From contig OX387606.1 in assembly GCA_947568835.1 (NCBI GenBank), positions 22,855,225-22,919,224 on the forward strand: a DNA stretch of 64,000 nt, read 5' to 3'. A program made the translations under genes and the position numbers. The notes beneath the pieces are model-generated. The model was not told the origin of the DNA. It ran no database searches and was given only the letters and a program-made list of their open reading frames with translations. Source of the DNA: Protonemura montana (Eukaryota; Arthropoda; Insecta; Plecoptera; Nemouridae). Below, piece by piece: positions 1-13,400 of this stretch (its first letter is position 1; the number at the start of each line of letters is the position of its first letter).

Positions 1-236
1 CAATCGAACAAGACAAAATTTTTGTTTTTGAGACTTCAGCTAAACCAGATTTTTTTTTTCTTACTCCAATACAACAAAAAATAATGTGAAAGCTCAACTG
101 TAATTAGGAACACCTGCAATTTTGAAAATTTTAGTGGAAAACAGTAAAATCATATTTGTAAGTTTTATCTTAGCACCAAATGTGTGTTTAGAGGCTCATT
201 TACCAAAGTGTACTTCACCCTCTGTTTGGCCACCAG
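1..236. other. AT-rich sequence upstream of the first exon
   Basis: AT-rich sequence with no recognisable coding segment. It probably lies within the last intron of the gene whose final exon starts at 237, because a pyrimidine-rich stretch ending in ccaccag directly precedes that exon. Confidence 0.4.
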
Positions 237-377
237 ATCATCGGCACGATAGTGACCTACGAGATCGTGTTGGTGCAACTGAACGTCGAGGACGAAGTGC
301 CAGTGGCAAACGCAACGATAACTCGACTCGGGATTCCTCGACAACGAAACCCTTTGTGTCCGGATAGAACACTCTGA
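237..377 (+). CDS. Putative gustatory receptor, last exon (partial gene)
   Basis: This is a 46-codon open segment starting in phase 0 right after an acceptor-like ccaccag and ending in TGA at 375-377. It begins IIGTIVTYEIVLVQLN, which matches the TY-x5-Q(F/L) signature at the C-terminal end of the seventh membrane helix in arthropod gustatory receptors. A phase-0 intron just before this motif is also typical of that family. The receptors are seven-helix ligand-gated channels of chemosensory neurons. The remaining 30 residues are polar and unusually long for a receptor tail. The rest of the gene lies before the window. The call rests on one short motif plus intron position, so a chance open segment is possible. 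Confidence 0.45.
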   Translation: MIGTIVTYEIVLVQLNVEDEVPVANATITRLGIPRQRNPLCPDRTL

Positions 378-1482
378 ATCCAGAACTCAAGTTGTTGGGA
401 TGTTTTCAAGATGATGGGAGTAGGAATATGAAAGTTAAACATTATTTGGCAGATAAAACCAGTAGCAATTGTGTATACTCAAGTAGCGGCGCTGGCAACA
501 CGCTAGATCTGCACGTTGTTCATTTTTTAACTTCTTTGATAACGTAATCTGGATTCTCTGTTCCTACCCCAGATTTCTTGGGGATAGCACCTTTTATAGC
601 ACTACCAAATCTTTTTTTAACAATTCGCAAAATTTAAGAAAACTTGTTAAATGCCAAGTTCTTACTAGCTGTACTGCAAGCTTTGCACAAATGTTATATT
701 CACATTTTGAGTATGTTTCTTGTTTGTAGGGCTGTGTTAGACAATTTTCAAGGAAAGACCAATTTAAATTGCATGCAGCTAGATGGTAGAAAATTGTAAA
801 ACAAGTTGCTGAAGTCCGCCACTCTTTAAAAAGTGTTGACATGTCTCTTCAAAAGCCACATAACCTTCTTGAGCTGGCATTATAAATATTAATAGTAAGT
901 CTTTTTATTGTTTTGGTCATCAGTTAAAAATAATCTATCCATAACAAGCAATTAAATTTTAATAATATTCCACAGTACTGAGTCTCGAGCAATGCATGGA
1001 CCAGATATGTCGCCCAGGGACAAAACATTACAACCAGCTCAGGAAGGATAATAATAACACTGCACATTTTGTTAGAAATATGACTCATAGATTTACCAAG
1101 TTTTATATTTTCTTTTATTAGCATTTAAGAAAATTATGTACACCTACCAGTTTTACATGATTAAAACCTTGATTAATTTGAAGATGAATAATGGAGTTGT
1201 GCCTGATATGGATTTATGTTTAGGAACCTAACTTCAAGAATAATTTTTATTTAATTTTTCCTGTAAATCTAAATTTATTACAAAAAGGACACGTGACCAA
1301 GCGTATGATAAAACAATGTTGCACTCATCACTTTTCTGTTTTCAAATCAAATGTTCCTTTCCAAAATTACATCATCACAATTACACAGCACCAACTACAA
1401 GAGTCGAGGCATAATAGAGACTTTGCTGTTCTGGCGAACTTGAAATGAGTCGGGTGATAATTGGCATCCATACACGAGTCGT
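378..1482. other. Convergent intergenic region
   Basis: AT-rich spacer between the end of the putative receptor exon (+) and the PRMT5 stop codon (-). No coding segment or RNA gene was recognised. It should hold both 3' UTRs. Several TTTATT strings near 1250-1275 would read AATAAA on the minus strand and could be the PRMT5 polyadenylation signal. Confidence 0.5.
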
Positions 1483-4400
1483 TCAAAGTCCGATCGAGTA
1501 GGAACGACCGTTGGGGTTGTGCACTGGTGTGCAGACGGGGCTGGTGATGCACCACTCGTACCAGACGTTCTTCGCGTTGGAGCACCGCCAGAAGTGCACC
1601 TCCAGAATCTCTCCCTTCTTCAACGGAATCGGAACCTACGCGACCAAAGACACGTTAGTCACACAAAGTGAACCCTGTATCCCGTTAGGTTTATAGAAAA
1701 ATAGTGAGCGTACATATCCCCCTACTTTAAGGTTACATTTTAGCATCAAATTTAAAAAAATTGTGATTTTATTTAAGTTTGAAGTTTGAAATTCACAATC
1801 TTTAGCATAGGTTCCAGTTTGGTTAGCATTTTGAACAGTTGGCACAACCCTAATTCAAAGCCAAAAAATGTCTGCAGCATTTGCTTGGACTTGGAAAAGG
1901 TCCAACATGAGTAGAGCTTAGATGATCAATGATCATGATCACACCTAGCACCAACAAATAAATACAATCATATCGAAGAATGCTCGGCTTCATTGACTCA
2001 CATAGATTGGGAAGAAGATGGGAAACCAGCTGCACATGCCCTTGGAGTGCGTCTCGGGCAAAATGCTCAGCGTGACGTCCTTGTAAAGGACAGTGTCGAA
2101 GAATCCCGCCAGCCCGTGCAAGACTCCGTCTTCCCGAGCCTCAAACTTGAGCTTGCCGTGCCGGTTGTTGTCCATTGGGACATCTGCATTGACAATCAAA
2201 CCCCAGACCAGAATATTAGTAACTTAACAGAACTGGACAGTCACTTGGTAAGCTGGTTGTAAGTCTAATATCTAATGTATGTAATGTCTACTTGGTACAT
2301 CAAGTAGACATGAGTCTAAAAACAATCATACTTGGTAAGCTATTAAAGCTTTTACGCTCGGGTTTTCTTTATCTAGCCTTAGCACTAGTCTTAAAGCAAC
2401 AATTTACGGCTGAGTTTTTTAATGCCAAGTAAAAAACAACTAATTTTTCCGATATTTCGTTACTTCATCAAGGGTGATAGCTGTGAAAGTGTTACCAAAT
2501 TCTTGAACCATAAGAAGCAAACCCAAGAAACCAGGTGAAAATAAATCAAAATAGCTAGCCAAAAGTATAACATTTGAAGTTCCTCGTTCAAATTTTAAGG
2601 ATATTTATTTGTTTTCTTTAACTAGCAAAGCATTGTTGCTTACATAATAATGTTCACTTCTCAAGCTCCAAAACAAGTGAGAAAAGATTGCATGAACAGT
2701 TGTATGTACACCAGTCTGCAGTGCATGGAAGTGTTGAGGGTGTAGGTTATCTTCACATAGAAAATGCTTATGCCAAAATGTCTGCGCCAAATATAGCCAC
2801 TTAATTATCACTTAACCGACAAAAATGGAGGGTGCTAGAGAATGCTCATTGGTGGAGTCACCGTCGTAAAAATGTCACTACGTTATTTTTTGCAGATTAC
2901 TCGCACTAGAGACTGGTTTTCGCTCAACTAATCAATTTTAATGGGAACTTCTACGATTGATAAACGTGTATCGATATTTGAAATCGTTATTATTTCATTG
3001 CAGAGGTTTGTTAAAAAGGACTGCCGCAAGCACCATCTGACAACGTATTCTGTTACCAAGTGCTGCCAGCTTGTTTGCTTCACAGAGAGCCCAACATTCG
3101 GGCCCCTCACTTCGAAGAGCAAAAACATGCTATAGAAATGATGCAGCAAAGAGCAGCAAGATTTGTGACAGGAAAAATGAAGCTCCGGTCAAAGTCCAAG
3201 AAAGGGCCTCATACCAACGTCACAGAACTACTGAAAAAGCTCCAGTGACCGACACTGGCAGAAAGAAGATTTTTGGTTTTTTATTATTATAAACACTACA
3301 ACCGTCTCAAAAATTGATACCCAAACGGGAACTTGGACATCCGTCATTCTCATCAAATACATTAAAATCATCATAAAAAGCAAGTGTCCAAGTAGCTCAA
3401 TGGGTTAGAGCAACACCCGCGATAGGTGGGGGTTTGTGTCCCCGTTTGGGCATCAATTTTTGAGACGGTTATAGTGTTCATAATAATAAAACACCCCGCG
3501 CATTGCAAGCGTCTGCAATTTAAATAAGATTTCTGAAAGGATTTCCGGTTCGTCTGCGATATCTTTTCAAAGCCATCTCGGAAGAACTAGCTTGGCAGGA
3601 GCTTGGCCAGAGAGTCAAAGCCTTGGTTTTTACAGGAAATGGTGGCCACAGTAAGAAACTGTACCTTCCTAGATCCCAAGACCAAACTGGGCCAACACTC
3701 GCTTCTTGGACAATCCATCTGTGACTGGAAAAGTACTCCCGAGTTTCATAATCAGCCAAATTGCACAAGAAGACTTTATATGATTAAATAAAGGAACAGT
3801 TTTATAAGTATTATTACCCAATTATAAATATTATTAGTATTAGAAGAACATAGTATTATTACTAAATGTATCACTATCATTACATTATCATGCAATACCT
3901 ATAGAAACCTTAAGGGGAAATGTACTCAAAGTTGTCAATAAATAAATAATACTAATTAACGTTGCCTCTCTACACACTCAACGATGGTAGCCTGCCAGTG
4001 CCTTTCACAGATTTGCTGCTATTCAGTAAAGCTATCAACAGCAAAGCCAACGTCCTACCCCGCACATAGTATGTGCCCAGGTGTGGGAGCCCCCCAAGTA
4101 GTATGTGCCCAGGTGTGGGTGGTGGAAGCCCCCAAGTATTATGTACCTAGGTTTGGGTGGTGGAATGTGAAGAGTGGTTGCGATGGCGCCAGGTTGAACT
4201 TGTTCTGCTGGTGAACGACGTACGCCGTCTCCAGGTGGTGCAGGAAGTACTTGTCCGGGAGCCGGCCACGTCGGGTCTCGCACCACAGCTTTGACGACTG
4301 GATCGGGCAAACGTACGATGTGTAGCTGCTTGGGATGCTGATGCCGCCGTCTGCAAGATAGATCGCATATTTCATATGGAAATATTTTCCGAGGAGTCAG

Positions 4401-7400
4401 ATCCTCAAGAAAAACATATTAATTTTATAATTTTTCTCTTCTCGCCAGTCATAAAGGCAACAGCCGAAACGTTTACCAACAATCACCCATTATCGCGGCC
4501 TGCCACTCTCGCTTGGTAAGTTCCGTGCTCTCTTTTTACCTTTCCAATCAACATATTCATAATCCAAATATGCAAGTAATCCAAATAGTAACAAGAATTT
4601 CTAAAAAATGCATGCAAGCCACATTTCATGACACAAAGCATACGTCCCCAAATAATATAGTAATACAACATATTTTGAATACATTATTTCATCATTAAGT
4701 TTGCAACAGAATAGTGATTTAATTTGCTTTCATAGCCCCATTCACCACGGCACAAAATTATACAGCAATCTTTTAATTAGCAATTAGGAAAATACACAAT
4801 TAATCAATTATCTTTTTCTGGAACCTTCCAAATAATATGTTACACAAAATCCTTTCTATAATCTTCAAATTTTTTTTATAAAGTAACTTAAAAATAATCA
4901 TGAACACTTTCAGTGGTTTAATGTTTTTGTGATGGTTATTATTGCACTTTGATGTTGCGTTGCTGTGGCGTAAAACTTGTCAACCACTGCGTTGAAACCT
5001 TCTGCATTCTCTAGAAGTTCAAGCAGAAGGGGCAGGGCAAACTTCAGCTCAAAAATCTAATGATTTTGTGCTACAAGTTTTTCCCTTTCATCTTCTTAGT
5101 GTAAGACTATTTGCATTCAGAAGAAGGTTTGTCCAATGCCACGCAACAAGAATCCTGCTCACCTTTGAGGAACTTCTGAGCACCGTCTAGGCACTCCGGG
5201 CTGAGCTCGTTGTCGGCAAACGAGCCGAGCAGCTCGGAAACAAGGATATCGGCCTTCTCGGGGGCGTTCCATTCCCGCATGTCGGTCGATACCACGGTCA
5301 CCAGGTCTCCCCACAACTCCATCTGTTGGGCCTGCAGCCTACACTCAAAACCAACATGCTTTTATTGAAAAAGATAATGCTTCAATGCAATGAAAAGTGC
5401 AATACTTAGTAAAACAAAGTATTTTCCTGGCGATTCACAAATTATTAGTGTTACTTCATCAAGGATAAGAGCAGCTGTGACTTTTCTCTGATTTTATTTA
5501 TTATTAATGTATGTGTTACAAGAAGCAAACCGCAGGTAAGTCATTCTGGTGGTTACCACATGAGATTTACACTAAATTTTAAATCATCTTAAATGTAGCA
5601 CGTTGTGGTAACTGCTTTTCTAAGATAACTTGTACCTTTAATGTGTACACCTAACTGTGTAAGATCCGAGATCACTGGCATTGCATGGAATAGCACTAAT
5701 TATAGTGTAACTCGATAGAGTTTTCCACATTCACATGGCTTCTGCTGCTAACGAGAATTTGCCAAATACTATCTTGGGACGTAGCAATAGGATACATAAG
5801 TGACACTTAATGGTAGTTCACAGAGCCACGCAACGGTACGACAATCTCGTCTGGGACATTTCATGCAATGTACTTGGCTGGCAACAGGACACTTCCCAGT
5901 TCTTCTTTAGTTTATCTCCGGTTGATTGTTAAGTAAGTGACCGTCAGGTTTGTTGTCAGAACTCCCACTTTTGGGCCTCGAAAAGGTCGGTGAGACCAGA
6001 AGCGAACTTGGGTATTGCAACACGTAAAGCATTTTGCTATCATTTTATCTCACAATTCAAACAATTTTTAAACTGTGCCGGGAAACATTACTGGCGCACG
6101 GACCGAGGGGACTACAGCGTGCCGTTTCCAACAGACTTTGAAACTGCACTGAAGCTCAGGAACCAGTTTAAAAGTTTTCAGCTCAAAATGCAAGCCTGTC
6201 AAGGTGTCCTCCAAGGAATCGTTCGCAAATGACGACCGAGTGTGAGGTTTGACCTCCTCTCCAGCCGGCAGGACTCACGTGACGATTGCTCCTGGGTTCT
6301 TGTCGATGGCGTACACCTTGATCTTGCGGTCGGCCTGGGTAGCCGCCCCCAGACACGCCCGAACCAGAGGGCCTCGTCCCGCACCGACAATCATCACAAC
6401 GCTGCAGGGCGGAGAACAGAGACAGACTTCAAACCATCGCTCGCGGCACCTTCTTGCTTTGTACCACATAATTTGTTAACCTTTGCTTGTGGAGGTAGGA
6501 AAAATTTGATAAGTTAACATATAATGTGGAAAACTTAAGACTGAAGAAGTGGCAAACGTACAATAGGTTGCTAGACACTATTGTATATCATTTAAAAAGT
6601 TCTTTTCTATGCCATTTTGTGCATTTCACATCAAGAACAGGACGCATCACTATGCCTTACAGTACCCCTGGTGATTTCTTACACCACGCACTAAATCAGC
6701 CCTTAATGAGACCTACAAGATGGCCCCCACCGGCTTCATATTTCACTCACAAGACGGTAGAGTTCTTGTCCTGTTCAGGAATGCGATCTCTCAACGCCTG
6801 GAAGACAGCCTCTTTGTACTCTTTGTACTTGACAGGATCCGACTCGAAAACCTCGTACGTGCTGGACTCCAAGTTGTCCATCAGAGGCTGCAACGGGCAC
6901 TGCAGGAAGTCTTCGTACCCGCGGGCGTACTGCTGGTAGGGGTCATCTGACAGCTGAAACACGAGAAACAGTCAGACAACGTTGAATGGAAGTTCACAGA
7001 ACCAAGAAGATGACGAGCCGTGCCTCGTTAAAATGTCGAGAATCTAGGCCCTGATTAGGGCTGCTAAACTCATTCAAACCGAGCAAAGCCAAAAAACACT
7101 TCCAACCATTGGGCCAATCGCCTATAAGCAGTTTTATAAGCGTTTCACACGGTGCAATAATCTCCTTGATTCCATTGGGTTTGTAGGATTGAACAAGAGC
7201 TAATGTCTAACGTGCTGCTGAGCAAACGAGCCAGCAATGGTAGCTGCCACTTGATATTGAGCAGAACGTTACACACCTCTTAATTGAAATAATAACAACT
7301 TGAAAAAAATCATGAATATCAACATTTTTTAAGATAAAAAATATTTTATCTTGGTTGATCTAAGTGCCCATTACGTGCGCTGGCAAGATCGCACTGAAAC

Positions 7401-10400
7401 GCAAAAAAAATTATATCTCGTAAAGTTTTGAGAGCCCCACCGTTAAACTTTTTGAAGAGCTTCACATTACTACTAGACACAATTCCAAAATACATTTTTT
7501 CAATTATAAGTATAAGCAACTCCTGGAAATTGGACCGACCGAGAGATAACAATACATGATAAGCAAAACGTACGTAACCAAGATAAAAGATGTGTTATCC
7601 TAAAAACTGGAGTGAAACTTTTTTGGGAGTTTTATTCACCACAACTAATATATGGTAGGTAACTTTATAAAAAGAAACATGAACTCGAGGACATGGCATC
7701 AGCGAAATCTTTGGCTTCCAAATCCCTCCATTGGTTTACTTTGCCAGTTGTTGGTCAACTAACCTGAAACAAATGTTCCATGTACTGTTGGTAGAATCGT
7801 GCAGCACCATGTCTCACTGCCCCCTTGATGACAACCTGCATGGCAGCGTTGCGCAGAAGGCTTCTGAACACCATCTGAAAACCAGGCCAGACACAAAGCA
7901 ATCAGTACCAGGATCTCAGCAGCAATCAGTACCAGGATCTCAGCAGCAATCCGTACGAGAATCATCAGTATCAGTGTCAGCAATCAAACAGAACACAGGT
8001 CCTGGTGAGATCACCAAAGCTAAGCAACACTGCGCTGGGTCAGGTATTAGATGGGTGACCACTGAACGGTTTGGCGTGTTAAAAACACCGGTTCTCATGA
8101 GATCACCTAAGTTAATCAACACTGCGCTGGGTCAGGTATTTGATGGGTGATCGCTGAACGGTTTGGCGTGTTGGAAACACCGGTTCTCATGAGATCAACG
8201 AAATTAAGCAACAAAATGTTGAGCCAGGTATTGGATGGGTGATTCAATTCAATTCAATTCAATTCAATTCAATTCAATTCAATAATATATTTATTTCATT
8301 GTACAATATACATAGATATTAGGTACACACTCCTTAGTTCAAGGTATAGTCTAAAAAATACACTTGTGAGTATAGAAATTCGTCTGTTTTGTTAAATGTA
8401 CAGGTTCCTTCGCTTTATATTATATTATCTACATTTTATACAGTCACATTTTTTCCTGTTCCTATATTCGTCTAAGTCGTAAAAACAGTTATCAATTAAA
8501 AAACGTTTCGTCATATTTTTAAAATTATCTCTATCACCCGACTTTTCCTTCAGACACCTCGGCAGGCTGTTGTAGAGGGCTGCCCCCGCGTATGAGGCGT
8601 TTTGTCTTGATATTTTTAGTTTTACATTTTCGGATGTCCTGATTTCTTTATTTCTTGTATTTTTATCGTGGACTTCTTGCGTCTTCGTGAAGGTTTCAGG
8701 GTTGTCGATTACAAATAACAGCACTTCTAATATGTATAGTGATGTCACCGTCAGGATGCTTAGTTCCTTGAAGATCTTCCTGCAGGAGTCCCGTTTCTTC
8801 ATTCTTGCTATTGTTCGGACCGCTTGTTTCTGTGATACAAAAATGCTTCTCGCCTCTGTGCCACCACCCCAGCACAGTATGCCATATTGTATCAGTGATT
8901 GTACGTTCGCATGGAAAGCAACTTTCCGTGCCGGCAGATTCAGTTCCTTTGCTAGGATTTTTAAGCCAAAGCATGCTGTGTTCAGTCTCTTCTTAAGCTT
9001 CGCCGTATGCTCTTTCCATTTGAGGTCGTGGCTAATTTGTAAGCCGAGGAATGTGCTTGAACACACTATTTTCCTTGTGTTTCCTACTTCTTCGATCTTA
9101 GATTTCCCTCGTCCTTTAAAGACGATAATGTTTGTCTTGTCGTTGTTCAGCTTCATCTTATTTGGCCCGAACCATTCTTCAATATCAGATAAAGATCTTG
9201 CGATGTTTTCCACTAACATCTCTTCGTTTTTGGCAGTGACGAGGAGGCTCGTGTCATCCGCAAATAAGATCGTGTCGGCGAATTCATTGTTGATATTGTT
9301 AGGGAGGTCATTGATGTAGATACTGAATAATACTGGAGCGAGCAGTGACCCTTGCGGCAGTCCGGTAGATATCGGCTCCCAGTTCGACGCTATACTTCCG
9401 CTATGTGTGTTTATTTCCACTGCTTGCATCCTATCCGAGAGGTACGATTGTATCCACTCGCTAGCCTTACCTTGGATTCCGTAATGTTTTAGTTTTCCAA
9501 TTAGTACTTGATGGTTTATTGTGTCGAAGGCCTTTGTAAGGTCGCACATTATCGCGCTTATTTGTGACTTTTTTTCTAGCGCCTTGGTGACTTGGTTCAC
9601 CATTGCGTATATTGCCGTATTTGTGGAGAGTCCTTTTTGGAAGCCGTGTTGGCTCTTACATATTACGTTGTTTTCCGCCAGATATTTATTAATTCTTATT
9701 AGAAATATTTTTTCTTGCACCTTGGCGAAATTGGTGAGAAGCGATATTGGCCGGTAGTTCCCCATGTCGGTGCTTGCTCCTTTATTTTTGAAAATTGGCT
9801 TCACCACTGACCATTTCGCTAGTGAAGGGAACTCCCCTGTTGATAGCGAGTGGTTGCATATGTCTGCGAGCGGTCCGGCGATCTGGAATCGAACGCGTTT
9901 GATTATCTTGCATTGAATGTCATCCCATCCAGTTGATTTCTTTTCTTTAAGGTCTTTGATGATGTCAATTATTTCCCTTTCCGTGGTAGGTTCCAGTAGA
10001 ATTGCATTCACTGGCCTCGGGAGGTTTTGTAGTTTCTGCAGACACTCTTCTACTTTGTTGGTGGAGTCTTTGTTCGTTCTTATCGCCACTGTCGTGAAGT
10101 ACTCGTTAAACGCGTTCGCTATTTCCTTCCCATCTGTTATTGTTCTGTTTTCTGTAATTATTTTCATATCCCTACGGATATCTGTACGTTTCTTCCTCCC
10201 CAAGCATTCATGGATTAGATCCCACGAGGCCCTGCTTTTGTTGCTGGCCTTCTTGATGATTTTGTCGTTCCTGATTCTTTTGCTTCTTCGTACGAGGCGT
10301 TGCACTTTCCTTTTCAATCTTCGAAGTTCCTTTTCGTGTTTCTTGCCACCTGCTTTTCTAGTACGCATGTATGCTTCCCTCTTAGTTTTGCAGACTTCTT

Positions 10401-13400
10401 TTATTTCTTCTGTCATCCATGACTTTCCTCTCTGCTTTCTTGTCCTCGCTTTATAAGTTCTTTTTGGGAATTTTTCCTCATAAGCCGTAAGAAATACCTC
10501 AAGGAAATTGTTGAATTTTTCGTCGGTGGAGGTGCCCACCTTCACTCCTTGCCAATGCTGTTCCGCTAGATATTCCTCAAATCCTTTGATTCTATTTTCC
10601 GTTATTATCCTCCTCGTGTAGTTTGTGACGGTCTTGCTAATCGCTGTTTTCAGTGATATCGACTGCCCGTAGTGGTCGGATAGCCCGGTTTCGAGCGAGG
10701 TAGGCTTGCATTCCATCACAAAATTGGCTATCACAATGTCGATTGCTTTGCTCGTTGACCTAGTGACTCTTGTCGGAAAGTTTACGTTTTGGGTCATATT
10801 ATGGGCTGATAGTACGTTTTCGAGCTTCCTTTTGTTCCTGTTTTCGCTCATGAAGTCAAAATTGAGGTCACCCAGAATTAACATTCTTTTGCTCTTGCTT
10901 TCCCTTTCTATGTTACTAATTAGTCGAGTAAATCGGTCGAGAAACCCCTTTACGTTATTTTCGTTTGGCGGCCGGTATATCGACATGATGATGGTTGGAT
11001 CTGTCCCTTCCACTTCTATGCCGCATACTTCCATTATATTTTCTTTACCTGCCCGGACTACGTCTGGTCTGCTTTTATAGCTCCAGCTTCTCTCGGCCTT
11101 CACATAGATCGACGTCCCACCCCCATTGGAGTTTTCTCGCGCGAAGCAGGCTGCCAGTTCGTAGTCGTTGACTCTGACGAGGTTTTCGTGTTCCTTCTTT
11201 AGCCAGTGTTCTGAGATGCAGAGGATATCGACTGCGCCTGTTGTGTCCAGGAGTACCTCAAGTTCTTCAACCTTATTTTTGATGCTACATATGTTTTGGT
11301 GCATGATCCTCAGCTCTATTTCTGTTTCTTCAACCTTTCTTGAATTTCCCATTTTCCTCTTTTCTGTTTTTCCATCAGTCTTGTTCTTGTTAGTCTTTCT
11401 TCCAATTTCTAATGTTTTGTTTTTAACACTCCTGTTTTGGTGAGATTCTGTTGGACTTGCATTTTTTCCCTCGTGTTGGTTTGTTTTGCCTTTTTGCCCA
11501 TAGCCCTCACCCACTCTTCTAAAAAAATATCGCTGTTAGACTTTTCTAGTGGGATATTTGTCCCATGATTGCTATCGGAAGTAACCGTTCTCTCGGTCCG
11601 TCCCTGACCTAGCCATTTCTCGATCGGAGTAATCATATAGATAGGTTTTTTAAGCACTGTTATTGGTAGGAAGTGGGTCAGTGTGTTAACAAGCGTGTCA
11701 GTGCCCTGTCGATTTAGTTGTACGCCATCCTTTGCTAAGTGGTGCCCGGACAATTTCTTATCCAGAAAATTCATCCTAATATTAGGGCTACACTTGTTTG
11801 TGGCAGAATTTACCGCGCTATGAATGCTTTGATTTGCCACTATAATTTTACTATTGATGCTCCAATCATAGTCTAGTCTTCGGGGGATGTTATTTATTAT
11901 CAACTTACACTTTAAGCTGATTGGAAGTAGTCGGTGTATCTCTGCCGTGAAATTGGTGTCACTATTGATGTCATTTGTGCCCCCCATGATAATTATCCAG
12001 TCTTTTCCTTGTAATTTCTTTGCTTCTTCTATCGCTCTGTCCACAACTTGTCTCATCTTCGCATCAGATTTGTAGAGCACTTCCACTTCATAATTTTCAT
12101 CTAGCTTCGATTCAAAAATGCTCTTTAAATATTTACCGTGGCTGTCCGCTATCATGATCACACGTGTTTTTTCATTGCTAGCAGTATTGGTATTGGTTTC
12201 ATTGTCTGATGGTAGTTTTAATCCCTCGTCATTCTGTTTCCTGTATTCGTTTTTCTTTTCGTCGTCACTCGCTCCATCCTGATCCTCCACTGACCCTGTA
12301 TCAGAGGTGTCAGTATCTCGGGTTTCTTTCCTAGTGTCTAGGGATTCTCCTCCGTATTCACTTCTCAGTGTTTTATCAGAATTTCTTGGGGATTCCATTT
12401 GTTCAACTATCTTGCGAACCTTGTGTGACGTATTTTGTGGCGTATTTTGTGACGTCATCTGTTTCTTTCTCGGCGGGCTTTTCCTGGCGAGTGTGCTTTT
12501 GTATGTGTCATATTGTCTTAATTTCAGCAACTTATTCTCTTCAACTAGACCTTGTATTTTTTCTTTAAGAAGCTGGTTTATCTCTACTAGATTCCTATTC
12601 CTTTTTTCTTGTTCTAGTAACAGTCTGTCTTTCAGATCTATGATTAGGCCTACCTCGTCAGCTGTTTGCTTCGTTGCGACGTGTTCATTCTTGTTTTCTG
12701 ATCTTGCTGTCACTATTCTTTCGATTAATTCTTCTTTTTTGCCGTTTTTGTTTAGTCCCAGTGTACTTAACTCTTCCCTAAGCTCACCTACGGTTAACTT
12801 ATTTAGTTTCACCGTCAAATCTAATAATTTTTGCTCCTCTGTCAGAGACTGTTTACACACGTCCGCCATCTTGTCCGCTTTTATGTGGAATCCATTATAC
12901 ATTTCCATTATCCATTATCCATTATACCATTATACACATGACAAGTTCTGTTTGGTACAGAGGTTAATAAAGAGTGTGTACCTGGTGCCCCTTGCTGAGT
13001 ACAGGATAGCCCCGCTTGTTGGTAATGAACAGTGTGGTAGGCACGACGAGGCAGCGCACTGGTTCGCCTGCCCAGCGAGCCAAAGCCCCCGCCGATGGAA
13101 TGTCTGCCGACATCTCGAGTGCCACGCCCAGCTTTTCCTCAAAGTTGCAAGTCGATCGGAATGCGTTCCACCTGCCGGCAAAAAGGCGGTGAAGCTACGG
13201 GTGGCCCGTATAACCTTCATAACTCAATTTACTTAATCCACTTGGCTGATCCACTCAATTGAATCCACCTAGGATCGTATGGAGATAAGACCGATTCCTC
13301 TGAGCGACCATACTCCCTAACGCTAATGTTGAACTGTCTGCATTCTGTGAAAAATAGCTGCCAAAACTCAGGATGCTTATAGGTGGAGTTACTAACTAAT

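Larger units (their letters stand above)
8243..12945 (-). mobile_element. Full-length CR1/L2-type non-LTR retrotransposon
   Basis: About 4.7 kb element with two long open frames (ORF1 12908-11409, ORF2 11514-8425) that overlap by about 100 nt in different frames, and a 3' tail of (ATTGA)n at 8243-8285. There is no LTR and no poly(A); microsatellite 3' tails are typical of the CR1/L2 group. The 5' edge is a run of ccatta repeats (about 12905-12935). It sits in PRMT5 intron 5 in the same orientation as the gene, inserted in a 5S-derived repeat whose halves flank it. Undamaged ORFs suggest a young, possibly active copy. Confidence 0.85.

Noticed and set aside
3385-3455. Possible tRNA gene
   Set aside because: A and B boxes are recognisable but the acceptor stem does not pair and the segment is part of a foldback repeat with other copies.
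3520-3791. Open frames on both strands in PRMT5 intron 10
   Set aside because: One plus-strand phrase ([10 protein letters not shown]) vaguely recalls hAT transposases, but there is no second motif, terminal repeat or target duplication to support a call.
8000-8242. Possible 5S rRNA gene cluster
   Set aside because: The monomers lack the 5' third and 3' stem of 5S rRNA and are linked to a SINE-like body elsewhere.
8687-13236. Several long plus-strand frames (up to 309 aa)
   Set aside because: They are antisense shadows of the retrotransposon ORFs and are rich in Phe, Ser and Leu as expected for the complement.
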